A DNA stretch of 9,423 nt from Alistipes sp. (GCA_022511355.1 JAFLRS010000067.1:1-9423); one strand, 5' to 3'. Counted from the first letter of the stretch, positions 1-7,067 are shown. Made by a program: numbers and translations. The notes: generated by a model from the letters alone, not told the origin.

Positions 1-2233
1 TGATGTCCACACCGTAGATGTTGTAACCCTGCATACCGTCGCCGCCGACCTCGAAACGTTCGAACGGCGAGACCTTATTCCTGTTGTAGTGACCCAAAAA
101 TCCCATCTCGGCACGCGCCATAAGCACCAGATTGTTGTTCGACGACAGAGGATAGAACCACTGAGCCTTAAACTGCCACTTGTGGTACTCTATCCATTTG
201 TAGCGGATATTCTCGCTCAGATTGGGGTCGGCATAGTTGTGTCCGTCCCACAGCGAATAGGGAGGCGTCAGTGCCACCGACACCGAAAACTCCGAACCGC
301 GGCGCGGATAGATGGGCTGATCGACCGAATTTCGTGCGAACACCAATCGCAGAGCGAAGGTATTTGCGGCGCCGTTGTTCATGATGAACGAACTCCAGCC
401 GTTGAGTTTGTATCGCTGATACGAGGCTTCGGCGTAGAATGTGAAATAGGGGTCGGGCCATGTCAGACGCTTGCCGAGACCCATCGCCACACCCGTCGAA
501 CGGAAATATTGCGTAGCCTTCATCCACGGATAGTATGCGTCGTTGGTCTCCGACGTGTGCATCGACACCGTAAACGAATTGGGTTTGCGTCCGCCGAGCC
601 ACGGGTCGGTGAAGCTCACCGCCAACGCCTTGTAATATGTGCCGTTGGTCTGACCCGAAATCGACAGCTGCTGGTTCTGACCCATAGGATAGGGCCGCCA
701 TGCCCCCTTCTTGAAGAAGTTGCGCAGCGACAGGTTGCGCAGCGTGATGCCCACAGAACCCACAAAGGTTCCCGAACCCCATCCGCCGGCTATCTGGAAC
801 TGGTCCGAAGCCTGCTCCTCGAGCGCCCAGTGAATATCCACCGTCGAGTTCTGCATAATCGGTTTCAGGTCGGGGACTATCGCCTCGGGGTTGAAGTGCT
901 GCATGGCACTCAGCGTCCGCATGGTCTGCATGATGAGCGAACGGTTGTAAAGCTCGCCCGGACGGGTATAGAGTTCGCGGCGGATGATTTCGTCATTCAC
1001 GCGCAGATTGCCCGAAATCACCACGTCGTTGATTGTAAACTGCTTGCCCTCGAAGATTTTGATTTCGAGGTCGAGCGAATCGGCTCCCACGATAATCTCG
1101 GCGGGGTCGATTTGCGAAGTCAGATAACCGTCGTTCTGATAGAGCGACGATACCGAAATCTCTTCGGGATTCATCCATTTGCCCACGCCCAGACGCTTGT
1201 GTATCGACTTTTTGTCGTAAACATCGCCCTTCGATACGCTCAACATACGCTGAAGGTCTTCGGTCGGGAATATCGAGTTGCCCACCCACGTCACGTTGCG
1301 GATGTAGTATTTGTTGCCCTCCGAAAGTCGGATGTCGATGCCCAGACGCTTGTCGTCGATGCGGTAAATCGAATCCGAAAGCACCGTGGCGTTGCGGAAA
1401 CCCTTGGAGTTGTAGAAGTCGAGCAGCAGCTCCTTGTCCTCCTCGTAGTCGTCCTCCTTGAGTTTGCGGTTCTGCCAGAAGAAGATGCTTTTGCCGTGGG
1501 TCTTCTTGAACGTGCGGCGCAGACGCTTGTCGGTAAACTCTTCGTTGCCTTCGAAGTTGATTTGGCCCACCTTCACGCGCTTTTTGCGGTCGATGTCGAA
1601 TGTAACCTTTACGCCCTGCTTGATGACCGGATCGTCCTCCACGCGAACCTCGACTTCGGTATCGAGGAAGCCCTTGTCGGCGAAATATTTCTTTATGAGT
1701 TTGGTATTCTTGTCGATTACGTAGTCGGAGAGTTCGCTGCCCCGTTTGAGTTTCAGGGTCTCTTCGAGAAGTTCCTTCTTTTTGCCGTTGGATACGCCCT
1801 CGATATTCCAGGCCGTAACTCGCGGCCGTTCTTTGAGCATAACCTCGAGGTCCACGCTGTCGCCCTCGATGGTGGCTCCGATTTTGACGTCGGAGAAGTA
1901 TCGCTGATTCCACAGACGCGTAATCGCATTCTGAATGAACGAACTCGGCAGATAGACCGAATCGCCCGGAATGAGTCCGGCCGACGAACGCAGAATATTG
2001 TGATTCAACGACTCGGCTCCGTGGATATTAACATTGCGCACATAGTAGAGTTTGCGCTCCGAGGGGTCGAGAACCGGAACATCCGACGGGAATTCGGGTT
2101 CTTTGCCGGCCTCCTCGACCGTCTGTGGAGCGGAGCTGTCGGGCAGAGCCTGTTCATCCTGCGCGAAAGCCGCAGACGCCCACATCAGCACCGAAGCCGC
2201 AATCAATATTGTTTTGCCAAACAAACGATTCAT
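1..2233 (-). CDS. bamA: Outer-membrane protein assembly factor BamA (Omp85), C-terminus off window
   Basis: BamA is the central subunit of the BAM complex and folds beta-barrel proteins into the outer membrane. About 744 residues are visible. The start at 2233 (MNRLFGKT) gives a clear signal peptide with a hydrophobic core (ILIAASVLMWASA) and a likely cleavage site after AFA at residues 22-24. An acidic/proline-rich linker follows, and POTRA repeats begin near residue 62 (YYVRNVNIHGAESL). Later POTRA units include KVGQINFEGNEEFTDKRL and YYIRNVTWVGNSIFPTEDL. The barrel starts near residue 475 (FQIAGGWGSGTFVGSVGI), rich in aromatic, alternating strands. The window ends at GYNIYGVDI, just before the place where the conserved RGY/F loop would be expected. 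Bacteroidota BamA proteins are usually around 850-900 residues, so roughly the last 100-150 are missing. It lies 28 bp downstream of uppS and is probably cotranscribed with it. A related Omp85 protein such as TamA is less likely, given the POTRA number and the neighbours. Confidence 0.94.
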   Translation of the reverse strand, partial: MNRLFGKTILIAASVLMWASAAFAQDEQALPDSSAPQTVEEAGKEPEFPSDVPVLDPSERKLYYVRNVNIHGAESLNHNILRSSAGLIPGDSVYLPSSFIQNAITRLWNQRYFSDVKIGATIEGDSVDLEVMLKERPRVTAWNIEGVSNGKKKELLEETLKLKRGSELSDYVIDKNTKLIKKYFADKGFLDTEVEVRVEDDPVIKQGVKVTFDIDRKKRVKVGQINFEGNEEFTDKRLRRTFKKTHGKSIFFWQNRKLKEDDYEEDKELLLDFYNSKGFRNATVLSDSIYRIDDKRLGIDIRLSEGNKYYIRNVTWVGNSIFPTEDLQRMLSVSKGDVYDKKSIHKRLGVGKWMNPEEISVSSLYQNDGYLTSQIDPAEIIVGADSLDLEIKIFEGKQFTINDVVISGNLRVNDEIIRRELYTRPGELYNRSLIMQTMRTLSAMQHFNPEAIVPDLKPIMQNSTVDIHWALEEQASDQFQIAGGWGSGTFVGSVGITLRNLSLRNFFKKGAWRPYPMGQNQQLSISGQTNGTYYKALAVSFTDPWLGGRKPNSFTVSMHTSETNDAYYPWMKATQYFRSTGVAMGLGKRLTWPDPYFTFYAEASYQRYKLNGWSSFIMNNGAANTFALRLVFARNSVDQPIYPRRGSEFSVSVALTPPYSLWDGHNYADPNLSENIRYKWIEYHKWQFKAQWFYPLSSNNNLVLMARAEMGFLGHYNRNKVSPFERFEVGGDGMQGYNIYGVDI

Positions 2234-2261
2234 CTGTTCTCTCTTCAATAGCTTGTATTAA

Positions 2262-2987
2262 TCATTTCACGCCGTCGGACACAAGTCCGAAACGACGTTC
2301 GCGCGAGGCGTATGCACGCAACGCCTCTTCGAAATCGGCCTCGCGGAAATCGGGCCACAGCAGCGTCGGGAAATACAACTCCGCATATGACGCCTGCCAC
2401 AGCAGAAAGTTGCTCAACCGCGACTCCCCGCCCGTCCTCACTATGAGGTCGGGGTCGGGAATGCCGGCCGTATAGAGCGACCCGCCGACAGTCTGCACCG
2501 AAATCTCTTCGGGCGTCAGGCGGCCCTCCGCAACCTCGCGGGCTATGCGCCGGACGGCATCGGTCATCTCGTCGCGCGACGAATAGTCGATAGCCAGTAT
2601 CAGCGTCAGTCTCTCTCCCTGCGCCGTGCTGCGTTCAATCTCCTCGAGATGCTCGCGCACCTGCCGCGAAAAGCGCGAACGGTGACCTATCACCTTCACA
2701 CGCACGCCTTGGGCAATCAATTCGGGAGCCTCGTTGATTACGCTCCGGCAAAAAAGCGACATCAACGCCTCGACCTCCTCTGCGGGACGACCCCAGTTTT
2801 CGGTCGAGAATGCATAGAGCGTCAAGTACTCCACACCGTTGCGCACGGCCGACTTCACGGCCTCCCGCACCGATGTAACTCCCTCGATATGACCTTCATA
2901 CCGTTCTTTGCCGCGCTGTTTGGCCCAACGTCCGTTGCCGTCCATTATGATGGCCACGTGCCGCGGAACGGTTCTCTTTTCGCTCAT
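2262..2987 (-). CDS. uppS: Isoprenyl transferase / undecaprenyl diphosphate synthase
   Basis: This cytosolic cis-prenyltransferase condenses isopentenyl diphosphate units onto farnesyl diphosphate. The product is undecaprenyl diphosphate, the lipid carrier for peptidoglycan and surface polysaccharides. The 241-residue product has the family's diagnostic blocks: HVAIIMDGNGRWAK at residues 10-23 with the catalytic Asp16, AFSTENW at 59-65, and RTGGESRLSNFLLWQ at 184-198. Length is normal. An in-frame ATG at 3026 would add 13 residues (MTEIAKNSYICKI), but it lies upstream of the predicted promoter and homologues begin close to the MDGNGRW block, so 2987 is chosen. A TATATTTG element ends only 7 bases before this ATG, so the mRNA may be nearly leaderless. 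nadK is 74 bp upstream and bamA 28 bp downstream. The uppS-bamA linkage is found in many Gram-negative bacteria and fits envelope biogenesis. Confidence 0.96.
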   Translation of the reverse strand: MSEKRTVPRHVAIIMDGNGRWAKQRGKERYEGHIEGVTSVREAVKSAVRNGVEYLTLYAFSTENWGRPAEEVEALMSLFCRSVINEAPELIAQGVRVKVIGHRSRFSRQVREHLEEIERSTAQGERLTLILAIDYSSRDEMTDAVRRIAREVAEGRLTPEEISVQTVGGSLYTAGIPDPDLIVRTGGESRLSNFLLWQASYAELYFPTLLWPDFREADFEEALRAYASRERRFGLVSDGVK

Positions 2988-2994
2988 AATTTTG

Positions 2995-3026
2995 CAAATA
3001 TAGCTATTTTTCGCGATTTCCGTCAA
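2995..3026 (-). promoter_or_regulatory. Predicted Bacteroidota promoter of uppS-bamA
   Basis: On the minus strand a TATATTTG (2995-3002) matches the Bacteroidota -7 consensus TAnnTTTG. A TTG at 3024-3026 lies 21 bases upstream of it, within the usual -33/-7 spacing. Transcription would start about 2990, only a few bases before the uppS ATG at 2987. The element sits in the 74-bp gap after nadK, so uppS-bamA could be transcribed independently of nadK. Confidence 0.6.
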
Positions 3027-3061
3027 TGCAAAGCATCAAAAATTTATTGCCTCATACCGCT

Positions 3062-3934
3062 TTATCGGCGGATGTCGATACCCCACATCATCTTATTGCG
3101 TAACGTATCGTAAAACGAATTATTGTGCGGAACCGCCAAAAAAACTCTTCGTTCGGCAAGCCGGACCTCTATCGTGCAGCGTTCCGAAGTCTCGAAAGTG
3201 CGGTTGTCGAGCGACACCGTGAGCGGACGGTTGCGCGGGTCGGCCTCCAAAGCGACGGTGCCCGAATCGGGAATCACCACCGGTCTGACAGTGAGGTTGT
3301 GCGGAGCCAGCGGAGCCAGCGTCAGACAACGGCACGAAGGCTCCAGAATAGGACCGCCCGCACTCAGCGAATAGGCCGTGGAACCTGTCGGCGTGGCGAT
3401 TATCATGCCGCTGCCCTCGCACACGGCAACGTAGCGGCCGTCCACACTCACCTTTATCGATACCATCGAAGCCCCGAACCGCTGCACCGCCACCTCGTTC
3501 AATGCATAGAGCGTCCGTCCCTCGACCACGCCCTTCACGGCCAGCATCGAACGCTCCTCGATTCGCAATCCTCCGCGGGCTATCTCGTCGAACACCTCGT
3601 CGATATGCTCCTTCGACGCCAGCGACAAAAATCCCAAATGTCCCGAATTGATGCCTATGACCGGTATCGCACGGCCGTCGAGAGTGTGAACCCCCTCCAG
3701 CAGAGTTCCGTCCCCGCCGTAACACACCATGACATCGCCTTCGGGCTGCTCGCCCGCCGCCGCATCATAAATCTGCGATTCGGGTATCACCCGACCCGTA
3801 AGAGAGGTTATCGCCATCGAAAACTCGCGGTTCACCGCAAAGTCGAATCCGCGACTCTCTATCGCCTCGAGCAGCCGTGACGGCTCCTCGGCATTGCGGC
3901 AGTTCCCCGCACGCGAAAACAATATAATCTTCAT
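3062..3934 (-). CDS. nadK: NAD kinase (ATP-NAD kinase)
   Basis: NadK phosphorylates NAD+ at the 2'-hydroxyl of its adenosine ribose and is the only route to NADP(H). It acts in the cytosol. The 290-residue product has the full family signature: the GGDGT phosphate-binding motif at residues 73-77, GINSGHLGFL at 94-103, the NE pair at 146-147, and the glycine-rich TPTGSTAYSLSAGGP at 181-195. The C-terminus NNSFYDTLRNKMMWGID is the form I associate with Bacteroidota NadK. Length is normal (about 290). The start at 3934 (MKIILFSRAG) gives the expected first beta strand. It is divergent from pdxJ across 123 bp and has its own TATATTTG promoter, with a palindrome over the predicted start site. uppS follows 74 bp downstream on the same strand, so read-through into it is possible. 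Confidence 0.96.
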   Translation of the reverse strand: MKIILFSRAGNCRNAEEPSRLLEAIESRGFDFAVNREFSMAITSLTGRVIPESQIYDAAAGEQPEGDVMVCYGGDGTLLEGVHTLDGRAIPVIGINSGHLGFLSLASKEHIDEVFDEIARGGLRIEERSMLAVKGVVEGRTLYALNEVAVQRFGASMVSIKVSVDGRYVAVCEGSGMIIATPTGSTAYSLSAGGPILEPSCRCLTLAPLAPHNLTVRPVVIPDSGTVALEADPRNRPLTVSLDNRTFETSERCTIEVRLAERRVFLAVPHNNSFYDTLRNKMMWGIDIRR

Positions 3935-3954
3935 CCTGCAAACGGTTTATAAAA

Positions 3955-3976
3955 GCGGTTCACGCTTCGCAACCGC
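3955..3976. promoter_or_regulatory. Inverted repeat over the predicted nadK transcription start
   Basis: GCGGTT (3955-3960) and AACCGC (3971-3976) form a perfect 6-bp inverted repeat around a 10-base centre. The right arm touches the -7 element of the nadK promoter, and the predicted transcript would begin inside that arm near 3972. A full RNA hairpin would therefore not form in the transcript, which makes a protein-binding operator the more natural reading. A 6-bp arm can also occur by chance in GC-rich DNA, so the role is unproven. Confidence 0.35.
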
Positions 3977-3983
3977 AAATATA
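3976..3983 (-). promoter_or_regulatory. Predicted -7 promoter element of nadK
   Basis: TATATTTG on the minus strand matches the Bacteroidota -7 consensus TAnnTTTG. The ATG of nadK is at 3934, giving a predicted leader of about 38 bases. No convincing TTTG-like -33 element is seen 17-23 bases upstream, so the promoter may be weak or dependent on an activator. Confidence 0.5.
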
Positions 3984-4003
3984 CTACATATTTTCATACG
4001 TTT

Positions 4004-4035
4004 TTTGCCCGATTCCGTTTTTTGACGTACTTTTG
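4004..4035 (+). promoter_or_regulatory. Predicted Bacteroidota promoter of pdxJ-cca
   Basis: TTTG (4004-4007), a 20-base spacer and TACTTTTG (4028-4035) match the Bacteroidota promoter consensus TTTG/TAnnTTTG at near-ideal spacing, the best match in this window. Transcription would start about 4039, roughly 19 bases before the pdxJ ATG at 4058. This position also rules out the in-frame TTG at 4022 as the pdxJ start, because it lies upstream of the predicted transcript start. Confidence 0.65.
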
Positions 4036-4057
4036 TGTGTCAAATATCAGTAAAACC

Positions 4058-4786
4058 ATGACCAAACTCAGCGTCAATATAAACAAAATAGCCGTCATCC
4101 GCAATTCGCGGGGCGGGAATCTGCCCGACGTAACACGCGCGGCTCTCGATATCGAACGCTTCGGCGCAGACGGCATAACCGTACATCCGCGACCCGACGC
4201 CCGACATATTCGTCATGACGACGTGCGCGCACTCAAAGCCTGCCTGACAACCGAATTCAATATCGAAGGAAATCCCGTCGGAGAGTTCGTCCGACTCGTC
4301 GAGGAGACCCGTCCGGCGCAAGTAACGCTCGTGCCCGACGCACCCGACGCTCTCACTTCAAACGCCGGCTGGAACACCCTCGCGCATCGCGCATTCCTCA
4401 CCGATATGTGCGCACGCTTCAAGGAGAAAGGCATACGAACCTCGATATTCGTGGACCCCGACCCCGCCATGGTGGCCGGAGCCGCACTCTGCGGAGCCGA
4501 CCGCGTGGAACTCTACACCGAAGCCTATGCCGCACGCTATGCCGCCGGCAGAGAAGAGGCCATAGCTCCCTACACGGCCGCAGCCGAAGAGGCCCGACGC
4601 TGCGGATTGGGCCTCAACGGCGGTCACGACCTCAATTTGCAGAATCTGCGCTACTTCATCAGCCGCATTCCGTTCTGCGACGAGGTGTCGATAGGTCATG
4701 CCCTCATCAGCGACGCACTCTATTTCGGACTCGAAAACACCGTGCAGCTCTACAAACGGGAAATAGCCGAAGCACTCCGCAAATAA
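4058..4786 (+). CDS. pdxJ: Pyridoxine 5'-phosphate synthase PdxJ
   Basis: PdxJ closes the pyridine ring in the DXP-dependent pathway to vitamin B6. It condenses 3-amino-2-oxopropyl phosphate (made by PdxA) with 1-deoxyxylulose 5-phosphate to give pyridoxine 5'-phosphate. The 242-residue product starts with the typical MTKLSVNINKIA. Visible features are the RNSRGGN loop (15-21), the ITVHPRPD block (40-47) with His43, His50 (RHIRHDD), Glu70 in the FNIEGNP strand, GGHDLN around His190, and the C-terminal EVSIGHALISDAL phosphate-binding region. These are the ring-closing and phosphate-binding sites of this TIM-barrel family. Length is normal. The start at 4058 is chosen over an upstream TTG because of homology and promoter position. 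The stop codon shares one base with the ATG of cca (TAATG), so the two are almost certainly cotranscribed and possibly translationally coupled. Confidence 0.96.
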   Translation: MTKLSVNINKIAVIRNSRGGNLPDVTRAALDIERFGADGITVHPRPDARHIRHDDVRALKACLTTEFNIEGNPVGEFVRLVEETRPAQVTLVPDAPDALTSNAGWNTLAHRAFLTDMCARFKEKGIRTSIFVDPDPAMVAGAALCGADRVELYTEAYAARYAAGREEAIAPYTAAAEEARRCGLGLNGGHDLNLQNLRYFISRIPFCDEVSIGHALISDALYFGLENTVQLYKREIAEALRK

Positions 4787-6201
4787 TGGACAACAAGGTC
4801 GCCGAACAACTTTCGCTGCCGGTATTCCGACGCATATCGAGCCTCGCCGACTCGATGAATCTGCGTGCGTTCGTCGTCGGAGGCTATGTCCGCGACCACT
4901 ACCTCGGCCGACCCTGCACCGACATCGACGTCGTGGTGACGGGCAGCGGAATACAACTCGCCGAAGCCCTCGCACAACAACTCCATACCAAAGTGTCGGT
5001 GTTCAAAACCTTCGGCACGGCCATGCTTCATGCCGAAGGCATGGAGGTGGAGTTCGTGGGAGCCAGACGCGAATCCTATTCGCCCGATTCGCGCAAACCA
5101 CACGTCGAAGACGGTACGCTCGAAGACGACCAGCGTCGGCGCGACTTCACAATCAATGCCATGGCATGGTCGCTCAACAACGATTCATTCGGCGAGCTTG
5201 TCGATCCGTTCGACGGCACCGGCGACCTCCACAGACGCATAATACGAACTCCGTGCGACCCCGACATCACATTCTCCGACGACCCTCTGCGCATGATGCG
5301 CGGCATAAGGTTCGCCACCCAGCTCGGATTCGACATCGACAGCAATACTTTCGAGGCCATAAAGAGAAACTGCCAACGCATAAAGATAGTATCGAAAGAG
5401 CGCATAGCGGCAGAACTCAACAAGATAGTCTCGGCGGAACGCCCCTCGCGCGGATTCCGGCTGCTCAAGGAGTCGGGACTGCTGGCTCTGATATTCCCCG
5501 AACTCGACCGGCTTTCGGGCGTGGAGACGCGCAACGGCCACGGTCACAAGGACAACTTCCTCCATACGCTCAAGGTACTCGACAACATATCGCTGCGCAG
5601 CGGCGATTTGTGGCTGCGGTGGGCGGCTCTGCTGCACGACATAGCCAAACCCCTCACCAAAGCCTTCGACCCCGAAACCGGCTGGACATTCCACGGACAC
5701 GAGGTTCTGGGTTCGAAGATGGTGCCGTCGATATTCCGCGCGATGAAGCTCCCGATGAACGACCGTATGAAATTCGTTCAGAAGATGGTGTTTCTGCATC
5801 TGCGTCCCATAATTCTCTCTGAGGATATGGTCACCGATTCGGCGGTACGCAGACTGCTGTTCGAAGCGGGAGACGACATAGAGTCGCTCATGATGCTTTG
5901 CGAAGCCGACATCACATCGGGCAACGATGCCAAAGTAAAACGCTACTTGTCGAATTTCGAACTTGTGCGGCACAAAATGAAGGATTTGGAGGAGCGCGAC
6001 CGCATACGTAATTTTCAGCCTCCGATTACGGGCGACATCATAATGCAGACCTACGGCATACCGCCGTGCAGTGCCATAGGCCGCATAAAGGAACGTATAA
6101 AGAATGCCATACTCGACGGCGAGATACGCAACGATTACGACGAAGCCTACGCCATGATGGAGCGTCTGGCCGCAGAGATGGGTATTGCAAAGACGGAGTA
6201 A
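4786..6201 (+). CDS. cca: CCA tRNA nucleotidyltransferase with HD domain
   Basis: This enzyme adds or repairs the 3'-terminal CCA of tRNAs using CTP and ATP without a nucleic-acid template. The 471-residue product is a class II nucleotidyltransferase. The head domain has GGYVRD at residues 32-37 and the metal-binding DID at 46-48. RRDFTINAMAW lies at 118-128, followed by DPFDGTGDL. The nucleotide-recognition block DDPLRMMRGIRFA is at 165-177, where Asp166 and Arg169 match the EDxxR motif that pairs with incoming C or A. An ERIAAELNKI helix follows. An HD phosphohydrolase-type domain comes after this, with LLHDIAKP around His284-Asp285. Its role may be phosphatase or phosphodiesterase activity, as in the E. 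coli enzyme. The start at 4786 overlaps the pdxJ stop; the reading frame stays open upstream, but that part is only a shadow of pdxJ. An A-adding or poly(A) polymerase role cannot be excluded, though no separate CC-adding enzyme is seen here. Confidence 0.93.
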   Translation: MDNKVAEQLSLPVFRRISSLADSMNLRAFVVGGYVRDHYLGRPCTDIDVVVTGSGIQLAEALAQQLHTKVSVFKTFGTAMLHAEGMEVEFVGARRESYSPDSRKPHVEDGTLEDDQRRRDFTINAMAWSLNNDSFGELVDPFDGTGDLHRRIIRTPCDPDITFSDDPLRMMRGIRFATQLGFDIDSNTFEAIKRNCQRIKIVSKERIAAELNKIVSAERPSRGFRLLKESGLLALIFPELDRLSGVETRNGHGHKDNFLHTLKVLDNISLRSGDLWLRWAALLHDIAKPLTKAFDPETGWTFHGHEVLGSKMVPSIFRAMKLPMNDRMKFVQKMVFLHLRPIILSEDMVTDSAVRRLLFEAGDDIESLMMLCEADITSGNDAKVKRYLSNFELVRHKMKDLEERDRIRNFQPPITGDIIMQTYGIPPCSAIGRIKERIKNAILDGEIRNDYDEAYAMMERLAAEMGIAKTE

Positions 6202-6280
6202 TATTTACCGCGATTATACATTTTAATGCATCATGATCCCCTCCCTTTGGCGTCGGTTCGCCTTGCGGAGAGTTTTAGCA

Positions 6281-6304
6281 GCACCTTTTGCGGTCAAAAG
6301 GTGC
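6281..6304. repeat. Perfect 10-bp inverted repeat (hairpin)
   Basis: GCACCTTTTG and CAAAAGGTGC are exact reverse complements separated by the 4-base loop CGGT. The stem is strong, but no T-run follows on either strand, so it is not a standard intrinsic terminator. It lies in the cca-tsaC gap just before the REP-like element and may be part of the same repeat unit. Confidence 0.7.
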
Positions 6305-6332
6305 GAAAGAACATTTTCACATTATGCAAGCA

Positions 6333-6370
6333 GATCCTTCGACTCCGCTAACGCTTCGCTCAGGATGACA
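6333..6370. repeat. REP-like intergenic element (ATCCT...AGGAT arms)
   Basis: GATCCTTCG at 6333-6341 and GCTCAGGATGACA at 6358-6370 carry inverted ends ATCCT (6334-6338) and AGGAT (6362-6366), with an imperfect GC-rich interior. From memory, near-identical intergenic sequences of the form GATCCTTCG...CTCAGGATGAC recur in many bacterial genomes and produce spurious SFDSA-type peptides when translated. Only one copy is present here, so its repeat status is inferred. Confidence 0.45.
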
Positions 6371-6444
6371 AGGTGGTATATGTTTTATACAAAATATAAA
6401 GATTCAGGACAGCACTATGAAATCCGATAATCGCGTTTTTTTAA

Positions 6445-6452
6445 TACCTTTG
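6445..6452 (+). promoter_or_regulatory. Predicted -7 promoter element of tsaC-thioesterase
   Basis: TACCTTTG matches the Bacteroidota -7 consensus TAnnTTTG and sits 33 bases before the tsaC ATG, giving a predicted leader of about 30 bases. No clear TTTG is seen at the -33 position. It lies downstream of the repeat-like part of the gap, so the repeats would not be in the transcript. Confidence 0.5.
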
Positions 6453-6485
6453 CAAAAAAGTAAACCGCGCAATATCTTATAAACG

Positions 6486-7067
6486 ATGAAATACGAAAAA
6501 ATATTCGAAAACAACCTCACCGCCGCAGTGGAAACTCTGCGCAAAGGCGGAGTCATTCTCTACCCCACCGACACCGTATGGGGACTCGGATGCGATGCCG
6601 CCAACAACGACGCCGTGGCACGAATCTACGAAATCAAAAAGAGTCAAAACAAAAAATCGATGCTCGTACTCTGCGCCGATGCCGATATGACAGTCCGATA
6701 CGTGGACAAAGCCCCGGCCATAGCCTTCGAAGTAATGGAATTGGCAACCTCGCCGCTCACAGCCATTCTGCCCGGAGCCCACGGTCTGGCCGACAACCTC
6801 ATCCCCGAAGAAGGAACACTCGGAGTACGTATCCCCGACCACGAATTCTGCCAACGGCTGCTCCGCAAATTCGGACGCCCCATAGTCTCCACATCGGCCA
6901 ACATTTCAGGATGCGACACCCCCAAAACACTCGCCGACATAGAACAGCAAATAATCCAAAGCGTCGATTTTACAGTCGATCCGCGATGCGAAGGACACTC
7001 AACACGCAAACCCAGCTCCATAATAGCCTTCGGCACCGGAGGAGAAATAAAAATCATACGACAATGA
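6486..7067 (+). CDS. tsaC: Threonylcarbamoyl-AMP synthase (TsaC/YrdC family)
   Basis: TsaC makes threonylcarbamoyl-AMP from threonine, bicarbonate and ATP. The TsaD complex then transfers the group to A37 of ANN-decoding tRNAs, forming t6A. The 193-residue product is a single YrdC domain, the short form without the extra Sua5 C-terminal domain. Motifs are YPTDTVWGLGCDA at residues 26-38, the lysine-rich KKSQNKKSM loop that takes the place of the family's KRxxxKP-type segment, LGVRIPDH, and STSANISG beginning at Ser135. A late SSII strand (KPSSIIAFG) follows. The start at 6486 gives the usual short lead-in before the first strand. The stop overlaps the ATG of the following thioesterase (ATGA), which indicates an operon. 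A YciO-type paralogue of unknown role is the main alternative, but the motif set favours TsaC. Confidence 0.9.
   Translation: MKYEKIFENNLTAAVETLRKGGVILYPTDTVWGLGCDAANNDAVARIYEIKKSQNKKSMLVLCADADMTVRYVDKAPAIAFEVMELATSPLTAILPGAHGLADNLIPEEGTLGVRIPDHEFCQRLLRKFGRPIVSTSANISGCDTPKTLADIEQQIIQSVDFTVDPRCEGHSTRKPSSIIAFGTGGEIKIIRQ

Larger units (their letters stand above)
6202..6485. other. Gene-free gap between cca and tsaC with repeat-like DNA
   Basis: These 284 bases hold no credible gene. From left to right there is an AT-rich stretch after cca, and then a nested GC-rich inverted region at 6241-6270 (CTCC/GGAG outer, GGCG/CGCC inner) followed by TTTT at 6273-6276. The latter could act as a weak terminator for pdxJ-cca. 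Next come a perfect 10-bp hairpin (6281-6304), a REP-like element (6333-6370), an AT-rich stretch and the tsaC promoter. The composition of the middle part differs from the neighbouring genes and suggests an intergenic repeat insertion. Confidence 0.5.

Noticed and set aside
89..2251. A 720-codon open frame on the plus strand across almost all of bamA
   Set aside because: It is codon-aligned with bamA on the opposite strand, so it stays open simply because bamA avoids TTA, CTA and TCA codons. Its translation is low-complexity-like, rich in R, H and V, with no recognisable domain, while the minus strand encodes a clear BamA.
4408..4785. A long N-terminal extension of cca back into pdxJ
   Set aside because: The frame is open upstream, but that part overlaps pdxJ fully, is arginine-rich and lacks domain features. 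The ATG at 4786 gives a normal-length enzyme.
6241..6276. An intrinsic terminator for pdxJ-cca
   Set aside because: The stem is interrupted and only four T residues follow after two further bases, so it is mentioned as a weak possibility and not called as a terminator.
6233..6430. A 65-codon open frame in the cca-tsaC gap
   Set aside because: It runs through the hairpin and the REP-like element, and its RSFDSANASLRMTR segment is the typical spurious translation of such repeats. No start context or homologous domain supports a gene.
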